Positions 1 through 6,960 of a DNA stretch of 10,427 bases are shown piece by piece. Numbering within the stretch: position 1 is the first letter of the stretch; every line of letters starts with the position of its first letter. Source of the DNA: RHKX01 sp035695265 (GTDB lineage Bacteria > Actinomycetota > Thermoleophilia > Solirubrobacterales > 70-9); NCBI GenBank assembly GCA_035695265.1, contig DASSEM010000019.1:1-10427 (forward strand), given 5' to 3'. The translations under genes and the position numbers were made by a program. The notes below the pieces were generated by a model. That model was given only the letters and a program-made list of their open reading frames with translations. It ran no database searches and was not told the origin of the DNA.

Positions 1-48
1 CTCTACGAGCAGCTCGAGCAGGCCGAGGGTGCGCTCACCCCGGGCTGA
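1..48 (+). CDS. C-terminal end of an upstream gene (partial)
   Basis: Frame 1 is open from the first base and reads LYEQLEQAEGALTPG before a TGA at 46-48. The Glu/Gln/Leu-rich composition looks like the helical tail of a real protein, and the next gene begins inside it at a GTG (position 29) in another frame, an overlap typical of an operon. Only 15 residues are visible, so the family cannot be named. It could also be a chance open stretch, as any short GC-rich frame can be. Confidence 0.45.
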   Translation, partial: LYEQLEQAEGALTPG

Positions 49-1504
49 TCGGCAGCGCCGGCGCGGCGCCCTCGTCCCCGCGGCGGTGGTCGCCGTCGCG
101 GTCGCGCTCGCCGCCATTGCCGGCTGCGGCGACGGCGACGATCAGACGGAGCGGGCGGAGCCGGTCGCGGCCGGGTCGATCGCCGTCGATCAACTCGAGC
201 GCTGTGGCGGCGAGGCGCCGTCGCGGCTGCGATGCGGTGAGCTCGACCTGCCCTACGAGCGCGCCGATCCGTCGCTGGGCCGGATCGGGATCGCGTTCGC
301 CGTCCTTCCCCGCAGCGACCGCGACGCGCGATCGCGGGGCGCGCTCGTCGCCGTCGAGGGCGGTCCCGGATATGGCTCGATCGGCAGCGCACGGGACTAC
401 ATCGCGACGTTCGGGGACCTGCTCCACGATCGCGACCTCGTCCTCGTCGACGCCCGCGGCACCGGGGACTCCGAGCCGATCGACTGTCCCGACATGCAGA
501 GCAGCCGCTCGACCGACGACGTCGGCGTCGCCGCCTGCGCCGAGCAGCTCGGGGAGCGATACGGCTCCTACCGGACGGCTGCCGCGGCCGACGACATCGA
601 CGACGTCCTGACGGCGCTCGGGTACGGGCGGGTGCAGATGTACGGCGACTCCTACGGAACCTACCTGGCGCAGTCCTATGCCTTCCGGCACGGCGACCGC
701 CTCCGGGCCCTGGTCCTCGACAGCGCCTACCCCGTGCGGGGCGAGGACCCCTGGTACGCGGGCAACTGGCGGACCGGAATCCGTGGGCTGTCGATCGCCT
801 GCGATCGCTCCCCGGACTGCGGCGGCGACGCCGGCCGGCGGCTCGAGCGGTTCGTCACCGAACGCCGGAAGGCGACGCTCGATCCCGGCCCGATCCTCGA
901 TGCGATCGCCGCCGCCGGCTTCTCGCCGCCGGAGAGCTATCTGCGGATCGACCGCGCGATCGCGGACTACCTCCACGGTGACACCGATCGCTACGCGGAG
1001 CTCGTCGCCGACTGGCGGTGGCGGTACGGCAAGCCCGGCGGCTACTCGGTCGGCGAGGAGCTGGCGGTGAGCTGCAACGACTTTCCGATGCCGTGGGACA
1101 AGGAAGCCTCCTGGGAGGAGCGCCGCCGCCAGCTCGCGGCCGCGATCGCCGGCCTGCCGCGCGATGCGTTCGCGCCGTTCACGCCGGCCGAGGTCGCGCT
1201 CGCTCCCGACTGGACGTACCTCGAATGCCTCGGCGCGCCGCCGCCGACCGACCACTACGAGCGACCGGCGGAGCGGACGGCGGTGGCGCCGGAGATCCCG
1301 GTGCTCGTCGTCGCCGGCGAGCTCGACAACATCACGTCGCCGCCCGAGGCCCGCGCCGTCGCCGCCGACTTCCCGCAGTCGAAGCTGTTTCTGTGGCGGA
1401 ACGCGGGCCACGTCTACTCGCTCTACGACCCGGACTCGAAGGGGGCCGTGCGGATCCGCCGGTTCCTGCGCAGCAAGGACTCCGGCTCCGGCTCGCCGGG
1501 CTGA
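29..1504 (+). CDS. Exported lipoprotein, S33-family alpha/beta hydrolase (tripeptidyl aminopeptidase-like)
   Basis: A 491-residue secreted serine hydrolase that probably removes short peptides from the N-termini of peptides outside the cell membrane. The N-terminus has a basic stretch (residues 2-12), a hydrophobic segment (about 14-31) and a lipobox I-A-G-Cys33, so it should be lipid-anchored. The mature part opens with the S33-type segment around RLRCGELDLPYERADPS (about 69-85). The oxyanion-hole motif GGPG is at 111-114, the nucleophile lies in GDSYG with Ser208, the acid is Asp433 in GELDNITSP and the base is His461 in NAGHV; the C-terminal part matches a TAP-like domain. Length is normal for Streptomyces SlpD/SlpE-type peptidases. 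The GTG at 29 is chosen because later starts (GTG at 86) lose the basic signal region; an AGG-rich stretch lies just upstream. It overlaps the preceding gene and converges on the lipase gene with only 2 bp between stop codons. Exact substrate (peptide, ester or antibiotic amide) is not shown. Confidence 0.9.
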   Translation: MRSPRADRQRRRGALVPAAVVAVAVALAAIAGCGDGDDQTERAEPVAAGSIAVDQLERCGGEAPSRLRCGELDLPYERADPSLGRIGIAFAVLPRSDRDARSRGALVAVEGGPGYGSIGSARDYIATFGDLLHDRDLVLVDARGTGDSEPIDCPDMQSSRSTDDVGVAACAEQLGERYGSYRTAAAADDIDDVLTALGYGRVQMYGDSYGTYLAQSYAFRHGDRLRALVLDSAYPVRGEDPWYAGNWRTGIRGLSIACDRSPDCGGDAGRRLERFVTERRKATLDPGPILDAIAAAGFSPPESYLRIDRAIADYLHGDTDRYAELVADWRWRYGKPGGYSVGEELAVSCNDFPMPWDKEASWEERRRQLAAAIAGLPRDAFAPFTPAEVALAPDWTYLECLGAPPPTDHYERPAERTAVAPEIPVLVVAGELDNITSPPEARAVAADFPQSKLFLWRNAGHVYSLYDPDSKGAVRIRRFLRSKDSGSGSPG

Positions 1505-1506
1505 CG

Positions 1507-2757
1507 CTACCTCGCCGGCAGTCGCTGCTGGAAGAAGTCCATCGCGTCGTCCTCGGCGGCGCCGACGATCAAGCCGTGGTTGACGCCCGGGTAGGTCCGG
1601 TAGTCGACGTCGCCGCCGCGCTCGCCCAGCTCGGCGACGAGCATGTCGGAGTAGCTCGGGAAGACGGTCGTGTCGGCGGTGCCCTGGGCGAGCAGGATCG
1701 GCGGCCCGATCTTCAGCGCCGGGTTCATGTCATCGAGGACGTCGTAGAGCCCGCTCAGATCGGCGCCCCGCTTGAAGAGGTCGGCCGGGGCGATCGCGCC
1801 GAAGCTGTCCGGCTCGGCGAGCTGCAGCAGGCAGAGCTGCTCGATCTGCGGCAGGAGCGCGCGTGCGTCCCGGGCGAGGATCTTGCGCGGGCTCACGTCC
1901 TTGCTCGTGGTCGCGGCACCGCTGAAGATCAGGGCCCCGAGGCCGGAGAGCGGGCTCGGGCTGGTCAGCGCCGGCAGCAGCTTGGCCTGCTCCTCGATGT
2001 GGGAGGCGGGCGCGTAGGCGACCGTGCCCCGGAGCTTCAGCTCCGGCGTCCACCGATCGCTCATCGCCGCCGCGAACAGCGCTGACTGCCCGCCCTGCGA
2101 GTGGCCCGCGATCAGGAACTTGCGGCCAAGGTCGGGGACGAGCCGGCGAGCGGCGCGAACGCCGTCGAGGACGCTTCTCCCCTCGGCCTTGCCGACGAGG
2201 TACGGATGCGGCCCGGGGGTGCCGAGGCCCTGGTAGTCGCTCGCGACGACCGCGTAGCCGGCGGCGATCCACTGCTCGAGCTGGGGGTGGATGTAGGCGA
2301 CGAAGCCGGCGTTCGGGCCGGTCGGCCGGATCCGGGTCGGCGCGCAGGAGTCGGCGCCGCCGGTCGTGCCGTGCGCCCAGGCGATCACCGGCCAGCCGCC
2401 CTTCGGCGGCTTGCCCGGGGGAACGCTGACCGAGCCCGACACCGCGACCTTCTCGCCCTGCGGGCTCCGCGACGTGTACAGGATCGTCTTGTTGACCTTG
2501 GCGCCGGCGATCGGCGTCAGCTTGGTTGCCGCGCGCTTCCAGATCAGCTTTCCGTGTCCGTTCGGCAGTCGCTTCGGTGGGTCGTAGAAGCCGCCGCCGC
2601 GCGGGCCTTTGCGGTCGGCTGCCTCCGCGGGAACCGCGACGATCGCGGCGAGCAGCAGGGCTACTCCGATCCCGATCAGTCGGCGGCTTGTAGCGATGGC
2701 GGTGGCGTGCATGACGGGGAACTCGTCGCGGGGCCGGGACCCACTGAGGATCGACAA
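1507..2757 (-). CDS. Secreted LIP-family lipase/esterase
   Basis: A predicted exported triacylglycerol lipase or esterase, 416 residues from a TTG start or 401 from an ATG at 2712. A signal peptide is clear: Arg-Arg, then hydrophobic IGIGVALLLAAIVAV, and a probable signal peptidase I site after AEA (AEA/ADRKG). The body matches secretory lipases of the LIP family (PF03583): an oxyanion region WAHGTTGG, the nucleophile motif GHSQGG with Ser220, acid Asp362 in GTADTTVF and base His394 in VNHGL (numbered from the TTG). The TTG is preceded by AAGGTGG nine bases upstream, the same sequence that precedes the ABC ATPase gene. The ATG at 2712 has no visible ribosome site but gives a more ordinary signal peptide, so the start is unresolved. 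It follows the EamA gene by 56 bp with a hairpin between, so it may be partly or wholly separate from that operon. Lipid versus smaller ester substrates cannot be decided here. Confidence 0.88.
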   Translation of the reverse strand: MSILSGSRPRDEFPVMHATAIATSRRLIGIGVALLLAAIVAVPAEAADRKGPRGGGFYDPPKRLPNGHGKLIWKRAATKLTPIAGAKVNKTILYTSRSPQGEKVAVSGSVSVPPGKPPKGGWPVIAWAHGTTGGADSCAPTRIRPTGPNAGFVAYIHPQLEQWIAAGYAVVASDYQGLGTPGPHPYLVGKAEGRSVLDGVRAARRLVPDLGRKFLIAGHSQGGQSALFAAAMSDRWTPELKLRGTVAYAPASHIEEQAKLLPALTSPSPLSGLGALIFSGAATTSKDVSPRKILARDARALLPQIEQLCLLQLAEPDSFGAIAPADLFKRGADLSGLYDVLDDMNPALKIGPPILLAQGTADTTVFPSYSDMLVAELGERGGDVDYRTYPGVNHGLIVGAAEDDAMDFFQQRLPAR

Positions 2758-2766
2758 CTGTAGTGG

Positions 2767-2773
2767 CCACCTT
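2767..2773 (-). promoter_or_regulatory. Ribosome binding site favouring the TTG start of the lipase
   Basis: On the minus strand this reads AAGGTGG, one mismatch from AAGGAGG, with nine bases before TTG at 2757. The ABC ATPase gene has the identical site seven bases before its ATG. The ATG at 2712 has nothing comparable, so this site argues for the longer lipase start. Confidence 0.45.
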
Positions 2774-2816
2774 GAGCCGCCGCGGCGCAGCGCCGCCGCG
2801 AGGCGTCGGCGGCTCA
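2773..2816 (-). terminator. GC-rich hairpin after the EamA gene, possible terminator
   Basis: A perfect 10-bp inverted repeat (2773-2782 with 2807-2816, TGAGCCGCCG and its complement) starts at the EamA stop codon. A second, smaller hairpin (GCGGCG at 2782-2787 with CGCCGC at 2791-2796) sits inside as an alternative fold. No T-run follows, so it is not a classical intrinsic terminator. It could be a U-less actinobacterial-type terminator, a stabilising mRNA structure, or a structure that affects the lipase ribosome site, which directly abuts it. Confidence 0.4.
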
Positions 2817-3674
2817 GTCGGCGCCGGTCGCGAGCCGGGAGCCGGCCAGGATCAGCGGCAGTCCGATCAGGGTGCCGACGCCCGGCGACTCGCCGAGGAC
2901 GACGATCCCGGCAATCAGGGCGACGACCGGGGCGATATAGGTGATGACGAGCGCCCGGCCCGCGCCGACGTCGATGACGAGCGCCCCGAACAGGACGAAC
3001 GCCGCCGCCGTGCAGAGGATCCCGAGGACCGCGATCGAGACGATCGCCTCGGCCGGCACGGCGTCGCCCGGCGGGCTCAGCGCCGCGAGGGGGGTGAGGA
3101 GGACCGCGGCGAGGGCGAGCGCGCCGGCCATGATCGCCAGCGGGTCGATCGTCGCGAGCCGCGCCTGCAGCGTCATCGGCCCCGCCGCGTAGCCGACCGC
3201 CGCGATCAGGATCGCGATCGCGCCGAGGAGCTCGTCGCGATCACCGGCGATGTCGACCCCGACGAGCGCGACGACGCCGGCGAAGCCGGCCACGAGGCCG
3301 GCGAGGCGGCGGCCGCCGACCCGCTCGGTGTGGTCGAAGAGCCGCGCCAGGACGGCGACGAGCAGCGGCGAGGCGGCGATCAGGATCGCGGCCACCGATG
3401 AGCTCACATGCTCCTCGCCGAGCGCGATCAGCGGAAACGGGATTGCGATCTCGAGCGTCGCGTAGACGAGCAGCCAGCGCCAGTGCCCGCGCAGCCCGGA
3501 GAGCGCTCCGGCGCGCCAGGCGAGCGGCAGCAGGACGGCGGCGCCGAGCACGACACGGGACCAGGCGAGGAAGCCGGGCGAGATCCCGTCCTCGACGGCG
3601 ATGCTGATGAACAGGTAGGGGATCCCCCAGAGGACCGAGACGATCGCGAACGCGGTCCAGGCGCGGGCGCTCAC
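2814..3674 (-). CDS. EamA/DMT-superfamily membrane transporter
   Basis: A 286-residue inner-membrane protein of the drug/metabolite transporter superfamily, with about ten hydrophobic helices in two homologous five-helix halves (roughly residues 5-138 and 150-282). Typical features are WGIPYLFI in helix 1, ASPLLVAVLARL near the end of the first half and TYIAPVVALIAGIVVLGE in the second half. The length is standard for the family. Members export metabolites, amino acids or drugs, but sequence alone does not give the substrate. The GTG start overlaps the stop codon of the DUF3159 gene (GTGA), so translation is likely coupled to it. The gene is probably transcribed with DUF3159 from the region near 4350. 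Confidence 0.92.
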   Translation of the reverse strand: MSARAWTAFAIVSVLWGIPYLFISIAVEDGISPGFLAWSRVVLGAAVLLPLAWRAGALSGLRGHWRWLLVYATLEIAIPFPLIALGEEHVSSSVAAILIAASPLLVAVLARLFDHTERVGGRRLAGLVAGFAGVVALVGVDIAGDRDELLGAIAILIAAVGYAAGPMTLQARLATIDPLAIMAGALALAAVLLTPLAALSPPGDAVPAEAIVSIAVLGILCTAAAFVLFGALVIDVGAGRALVITYIAPVVALIAGIVVLGESPGVGTLIGLPLILAGSRLATGAD

Positions 3675-4336
3675 CGAGCGCCGGCCTGCGGCCTGAGCTC
3701 GGGCAGCGTCGATCGCAGCAGCAGGTATGAGAGCCAGACCCCGAGCGCGAACAGCGGGACGCCGGTGATCACCCGGGCGACCGCGAGCGGCCCGACCATC
3801 CCGGACAGATAGAGCGGCAGCTGGATCGAGAGCCGGAAGCAGAACAGCCCGACCCAGATCCAGCTCGCCCGGGTGTAGGCCGAGCGGCGGGCCGGATCGC
3901 GGTACCAGGCGCGGCCCTCACCGGTGATCAGCGAGACGATCAGCCCGATCAATGGCCGGCGGACGGCGATCGATACGAGGTAGGCGGTCGCCGAGGCGGC
4001 GTTGATCAGGATGCCCGGCAGGAAGAAGTCTTCGGCCCGCCCGGTCCGGGAGGCGACGAAGGCGCCGAAGGCGACGCCGATCACGCCCGAGAGCGCGAAC
4101 TGCGTCGTCTGCCGCCGCACCAGGCGGGCGATCGCGAGCGCGGCGCTGATGGCCACGGCGACGATGCCGCCGAGCAGGATGTCGCTGCCGCTCGCCGCCC
4201 AGACGGCGGTGAAGGCGATGAAGGGCAGCGTCGCCTCGGCGACCCCGAGCGGGCCGCCGACCGCCTCGCGCAGCGACGGCGGGCCGGTCGCATCCGGCGC
4301 CGTCGCGCTGGCGATCCATCCGGGTTGGCGCTCCAT
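3671..4336 (-). CDS. DUF3159 family integral membrane protein
   Basis: A 221-residue membrane protein of unknown function that matches the actinobacterial DUF3159 family. A short soluble N-terminus (residues 1-30, ending SLREAVGGPLGVAEATLP) is followed by about six hydrophobic segments near 33-49, 53-71, 80-96, 106-124, 155-177 and 184-208. Characteristic stretches include LPFIAFTAVW, FLPGILINA, RRPLIGLIVSLITGEG and the loop WYRDPARRSAYTRASW. The ATG at 4336 gives the normal family length; the open frame continues upstream to 4837, but that part lies opposite two convincing plus-strand genes and is rejected. There is no clear ribosome site, and a TAGCGT box 10 bases before the ATG suggests a very short leader. 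The stop overlaps the EamA start, pointing to a shared transcript. No biochemical role can be assigned. Confidence 0.88.
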   Translation of the reverse strand: MERQPGWIASATAPDATGPPSLREAVGGPLGVAEATLPFIAFTAVWAASGSDILLGGIVAVAISAALAIARLVRRQTTQFALSGVIGVAFGAFVASRTGRAEDFFLPGILINAASATAYLVSIAVRRPLIGLIVSLITGEGRAWYRDPARRSAYTRASWIWVGLFCFRLSIQLPLYLSGMVGPLAVARVITGVPLFALGVWLSYLLLRSTLPELRPQAGAR

Positions 4337-4346
4337 GCGGGGCCTG

Positions 4347-4352
4347 ACGCTA
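4347..4352 (-). promoter_or_regulatory. Putative -10 box for the DUF3159-EamA transcript
   Basis: TAGCGT on the minus strand lies 10 bases before the DUF3159 ATG (4336). It is part of a perfect 8-bp palindrome CGCTAGCG (4348-4355) in the short gap between divergent genes. No convincing -35 box is visible. The call rests on the TANNNT pattern and on the same arrangement at other starts here. Confidence 0.35.
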
Positions 4353-4381
4353 GCGGGCCGTGATCGGGAAGACTGTCGACG

Positions 4382-4672
4382 ATGGCCTTCTCGGTCCTCA
4401 CCTACGAATACGTCGACGACATCCTGGCCCGCCGTGATCCCCATCGCGAGGCCCACCTGGCGCTGATCGACCGGTTCGTCGCCGAGCACGGGCTGGTCCT
4501 CGCCGGGGCCACCGGCGAGGGCCCTGATGGCGCCCTGTTCGTGTTCGCGGCCGAATCCGGCCCCGCGGACGCCGCGGCCGCGTTCGTCGCAGCCGACCCC
4601 TATGTCGAGGCCGGCCTCGTCACGGACTCGCGGATCGAGCCTTGGACGGTCGTCGTAAACGCCTGGAATTGA
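4382..4672 (+). CDS. YCII-related domain protein
   Basis: A 96-residue cytoplasmic protein consisting of one YCII-like (YciI, PF03795) ferredoxin-like domain. It starts with the usual beta-strand MAFSVLTYEYV, then a helix with REAHLALIDRF, the GLVLAGAT strand and the C-terminal ADPYVEAGLVTDSRIEPWTVV. Conserved family positions are His25 and Asp72 in the ADPY motif, the pair proposed to act in catalysis in YciI proteins. Family functions are mostly unknown; some members are dehydrochlorinase-like or partners of sigma factors. A GGGAAGA stretch nine bases upstream can serve as ribosome site. It diverges from DUF3159 with 45 bp between starts and is followed after 59 bp by the SCP2-hydrolase gene, so a shared transcript is possible but not needed. 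Confidence 0.87.
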   Translation: MAFSVLTYEYVDDILARRDPHREAHLALIDRFVAEHGLVLAGATGEGPDGALFVFAAESGPADAAAAFVAADPYVEAGLVTDSRIEPWTVVVNAWN

Positions 4673-4716
4673 GCCCCTTTCACCGGCCCGGTGCGATTTA
4701 CGCGTTCCCGGGCGGG

Positions 4717-4722
4717 TAGCGT
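4717..4722 (+). promoter_or_regulatory. Putative -10 box of the SCP2-hydrolase gene
   Basis: TAGCGT lies nine bases before the ATG at 4732, and no Shine-Dalgarno sequence fits between. Upstream bases 4691-4705 are locally richer in A/T than the surroundings. If the box is used, transcription would begin within about three bases of the start codon, giving a nearly leaderless mRNA. Confidence 0.4.
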
Positions 4723-4731
4723 TCCCTGACG

Positions 4732-5910
4732 ATGAGCGCTGCCGCCGCTGAACGCGCGCCGGATGTCGCCACGGTAGGCGAGAAGCTGGTCGAACGATTC
4801 GACCCGGCCGCGATCGACGTGCCCGGGGGCGCGGCACGGATCAGGCTCGAGGTCGTCGACGGCGAGGACCACGACGTCGTCATCGCCTTGCCCGACGCCT
4901 GGCTCGAGCCCGCCGCGGGCGAGGCCGATGCCCGCCTGATCGCCGACGAGCGGACCTGGGAGGCGATCGCCGACGATCTCGCCGGCAGCATGCAGGCGTT
5001 TCGCCGCGGTCACCTCCGCGTCCGCGACAACCTCCACCTCGGCGTCGGCCTGCTCGCCGCCACGGCCCCGGGCGGTCCCGGGCGGCTGCGGTTCGGCCGG
5101 ATCGAGGCCGCCGGGAACGAGATCAGCTACTGCGAGGCGGGGGAGGGGCCGCCCCTCCTCTGCCTGCACGGCCTCGGCGGCACCAAGGCGTCGTTCTTGC
5201 CCACGCTCGCCGCGCTGGCGCCGGAGGGCCACCGGGTGATCGCCATCGACCTGCCCGGCTTCGGCGACTCGTCCAAGCCGCACGCGGCGCCCTACGACGC
5301 CCCCTGGTTCGCCACCGTCGTCGGCGCCGCCCTCGACGCGTTCGGCTACGAGCGCGCCAACATCGCCGGCAACAGCATGGGCGGACGGATCGCGATCGAG
5401 CTCGGCATGTCGGCGCCCGAGCGGGTCGACCGCCTCGTCCTGCTCGCGCCCGCCCTCGCCTGGCTTCGCGAGCGGCCCTGGAAGTGGATCCTGCAGGTGC
5501 CGCTGCCGCGGCTCGGCTACCTGCAACCGACCCCGCGCCGCCTCGTCGACCCGATCGTTCGGCGGCTCATCCCCGGTGGCGATCGCGGCTGGACCGCGGC
5601 CGGCGTCGACGAGTTCCTCCGCGCCTACCTGACCCCGGCCGGCCGCTTCGCCTTCTACGAGTGCCTGCGCAACGTCTACCTCGACGAGCCCTACGGCGAG
5701 GAGGGGTTCTGGACCCGCCTCAAGCGCCTCGAGCCCGGCTCCCTGTTCGTCTGGGGGCGGGAGGACGTCCTCGTCCCGATCTCCTTCATGCGCCACGTCG
5801 AGCGCGCCCTCCCGGCCGCCACCCACCTCGAGCTCGACTGCGGCCACGTCCCCCAGCTCGAGCGTCCCGAGCAGGTCCACGAGTCGATGGCGAAGTTCCT
5901 GGAGGACTGA
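4732..5910 (+). CDS. Fusion of SCP2-like lipid-binding domain and alpha/beta hydrolase
   Basis: A 392-residue cytoplasmic protein with two parts. Residues about 15-112 look like an SCP2 sterol-carrier domain: a charged beta region (ARIRLEVVDGEDHDVVIAL), then ADARLIADERTWEAIADDL and the typical end with a small-residue helix and strand, MQAFRRGHLRVRDNLHLGVGLL. Residues about 118-392 are an alpha/beta hydrolase: oxyanion motif LHGLGG with His146-Gly147, DLPGFGDS, nucleophile Ser215 in GNSMGG, acid Asp345 in GREDVLVP and base His372 in CGHVPQLERP; a lid lies around residues 240-325. The catalytic triad is intact. The hydrolase half resembles many esterases and C-C bond hydrolases, so the reaction is open; the N-terminal domain suggests a fatty, sterol-like or acyl-CoA substrate (inference). 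There is no signal peptide. It converges with the exonuclease gene across a 186-bp gap. The SCP2 assignment is by pattern and somewhat less certain than the hydrolase. Confidence 0.88.
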   Translation: MSAAAAERAPDVATVGEKLVERFDPAAIDVPGGAARIRLEVVDGEDHDVVIALPDAWLEPAAGEADARLIADERTWEAIADDLAGSMQAFRRGHLRVRDNLHLGVGLLAATAPGGPGRLRFGRIEAAGNEISYCEAGEGPPLLCLHGLGGTKASFLPTLAALAPEGHRVIAIDLPGFGDSSKPHAAPYDAPWFATVVGAALDAFGYERANIAGNSMGGRIAIELGMSAPERVDRLVLLAPALAWLRERPWKWILQVPLPRLGYLQPTPRRLVDPIVRRLIPGGDRGWTAAGVDEFLRAYLTPAGRFAFYECLRNVYLDEPYGEEGFWTRLKRLEPGSLFVWGREDVLVPISFMRHVERALPAATHLELDCGHVPQLERPEQVHESMAKFLED

Positions 5911-5932
5911 GCCCCGCGCAGCTCTAACTCGT

Positions 5933-5981
5933 GGTCAACTGCAAATTAGGGTCCCTATAGGGCAGCAATTTGCAGTTCACC
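5933..5981. repeat. Nested AT-rich palindrome in a convergent intergenic gap
   Basis: The arms AACTGCAAATT (5937-5947) and AATTTGCAGTT (5967-5977) are perfect reverse complements over 11 bp; extended to 5933-5947 and 5967-5981 they pair at 14 of 15 positions. Inside is a second perfect palindrome, CCCTATAGGG (5953-5962). The arms are far more AT-rich than the surrounding DNA. The 186-bp gap (5911-6096) lies between two converging stop codons and contains no believable gene. The element could be a bidirectional terminator without a T-run, a REP-like intergenic repeat, a structured RNA, or a protein site. Confidence 0.75.
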
Positions 5982-6096
5982 CAGCGAGCGACGGACATTT
6001 CGACGCGCTCTGCCCATGGGGAGGCCGATCCGCACCCATGCCGCCCCCTCACTGCCTGAACGCCTACCTCGGACGCCCACCCTCGGACGTCCCCCG

Positions 6097-6954
6097 CTAC
6101 CCCATCTCCCGCAGCCGCTTGGCCAGCGCGTTCATCCCGAGGCGCTCGGCCGCCGCGGCGCCGCCGGGCCAGTCGGTGGCGGCGTCGGGTGGGCGGCCGA
6201 CGCCGGCGTCCTGCAGGCGCGCCATCTCGCGGAAGGCGAGTAGCTCCTCGCGGCCGTCGCGGAGGGCGCCGCGGATCCGCGGCGTGCTCTGCTCGAGCGC
6301 GTGCTCGAGGACGCCGTCGAGGTCGCCGTGGCGCTGCAGGAGCTCGGCGGCGGTCTTCTCCCCGATTCCCTTGGCGCCCGGGATGCCGTCGGAGGGGTCG
6401 CCGCGGAGGGCGATGAAGTCAGGGACCTGCCCGGGATCGATGCCGTAGCGCTGGCGGACGCCGGCGGCGTCGACGGGCTCCATCCCCCGGGCTCCCTTCG
6501 CCGGGTAGAGCACGGTGACGTCGTCGTTCACGCACTGGAACATGTCGCGGTCGCCGGTCATCAGCAGGGTGCGCCCGCCGGCGGCGGTCTCGGCCAGGGC
6601 GAGCGTGCCGAGCAGGTCGTCGGCCTCGAGCGTCTCGTGCTCGATGACCATCCAGCCGAACGCGGTGAAGAAGTCGCGGCTGGCCGCCCACTGCGGCACG
6701 AGCAGCTCCGGCATCTCGGGACGGTCGGCGTGGTAGCCGGCGTGGAGCTCGACCCGGTAGTGCGCCGCCTCGGCGCCGAAGCAGAGGACGACCGAGCGCG
6801 GGGCATGCTCGGCGACCTCGCGGACGATCAGGTTGGCGGTGCCGAGCAGCGCGTTGACGGGCTCCCCGCCCGCCCCCTTGATCGACTTCGGCAGTGCGAA
6901 GAACGCCCGGTAGAGCATCGAGGGGGCGTCGACGACGAGCAGCGGTTCGGCCAT
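6097..6954 (-). CDS. Stand-alone 5'-3' exonuclease (FEN-like, PolA N-terminal domain type)
   Basis: A 285-residue nuclease of the structure-specific 5' nuclease family, equivalent to the N-terminal exonuclease domain of DNA polymerase I without the polymerase. It should remove 5' flaps or RNA primers during replication and repair. The PIN-like fold begins with LLVVDAPSMLYRAFFALP (Asp9). Metal-binding acids are Glu110, Asp112 and Asp113 in EADDLLG, Asp135 and Asp137 in TGDRDMFQ, and Asp186 and Asp189 in RGDPSDGIPG. The last begins the helix-three-turn-helix GDPSDGIPGAKGIGEKTAAELL that binds DNA. The usual FDA motif after the third strand is FGAEAAHYR here, so an Asp normally found in the metal site is Gly60. 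The ATG has no ribosome site but a TAGGTT box at exactly -12 to -7, suggesting a leaderless message. It diverges from the TraR-like gene. Confidence 0.9.
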   Translation of the reverse strand: MAEPLLVVDAPSMLYRAFFALPKSIKGAGGEPVNALLGTANLIVREVAEHAPRSVVLCFGAEAAHYRVELHAGYHADRPEMPELLVPQWAASRDFFTAFGWMVIEHETLEADDLLGTLALAETAAGGRTLLMTGDRDMFQCVNDDVTVLYPAKGARGMEPVDAAGVRQRYGIDPGQVPDFIALRGDPSDGIPGAKGIGEKTAAELLQRHGDLDGVLEHALEQSTPRIRGALRDGREELLAFREMARLQDAGVGRPPDAATDWPGGAAAAERLGMNALAKRLREMG

Positions 6955-6960
6955 CGCGCC

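Noticed and set aside
35..1411. Long antisense open frame opposite the S33 lipoprotein gene
   Set aside because: The translation is Arg/Val/Gly-rich low-complexity sequence without domain; such frames arise opposite high-GC coding strands. The plus-strand gene has a complete triad and lipobox.
2101..2763. Plus-strand open frame opposite the lipase gene
   Set aside because: It is a shadow of the lipase codons, with repetitive Arg/Asp/Gly composition and no motif.
4337..4837. N-terminal extension of the DUF3159 frame
   Set aside because: The extension overlaps the YCII and SCP2-hydrolase genes on the other strand, is Arg-rich and is not part of the DUF3159 family; ATG 4336 gives the usual length.
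4600..5880. Long minus-strand open frame opposite the SCP2-hydrolase gene
   Set aside because: Composition is dominated by Asp, Gly, Val and Arg repeats as expected for an antisense shadow; no domain is recognisable.
6067..6089. Two direct copies of CCTCGGACG 14 bases apart
   Set aside because: Only two short GC-rich copies in a GC-rich gap; too little to call a repeat array, CRISPR or operator.
5911..6096. Possible small gene in the convergent gap
   Set aside because: Open stretches here (for example from 6016) are Pro/Arg-rich, run antisense into the exonuclease gene and have no ribosome site.
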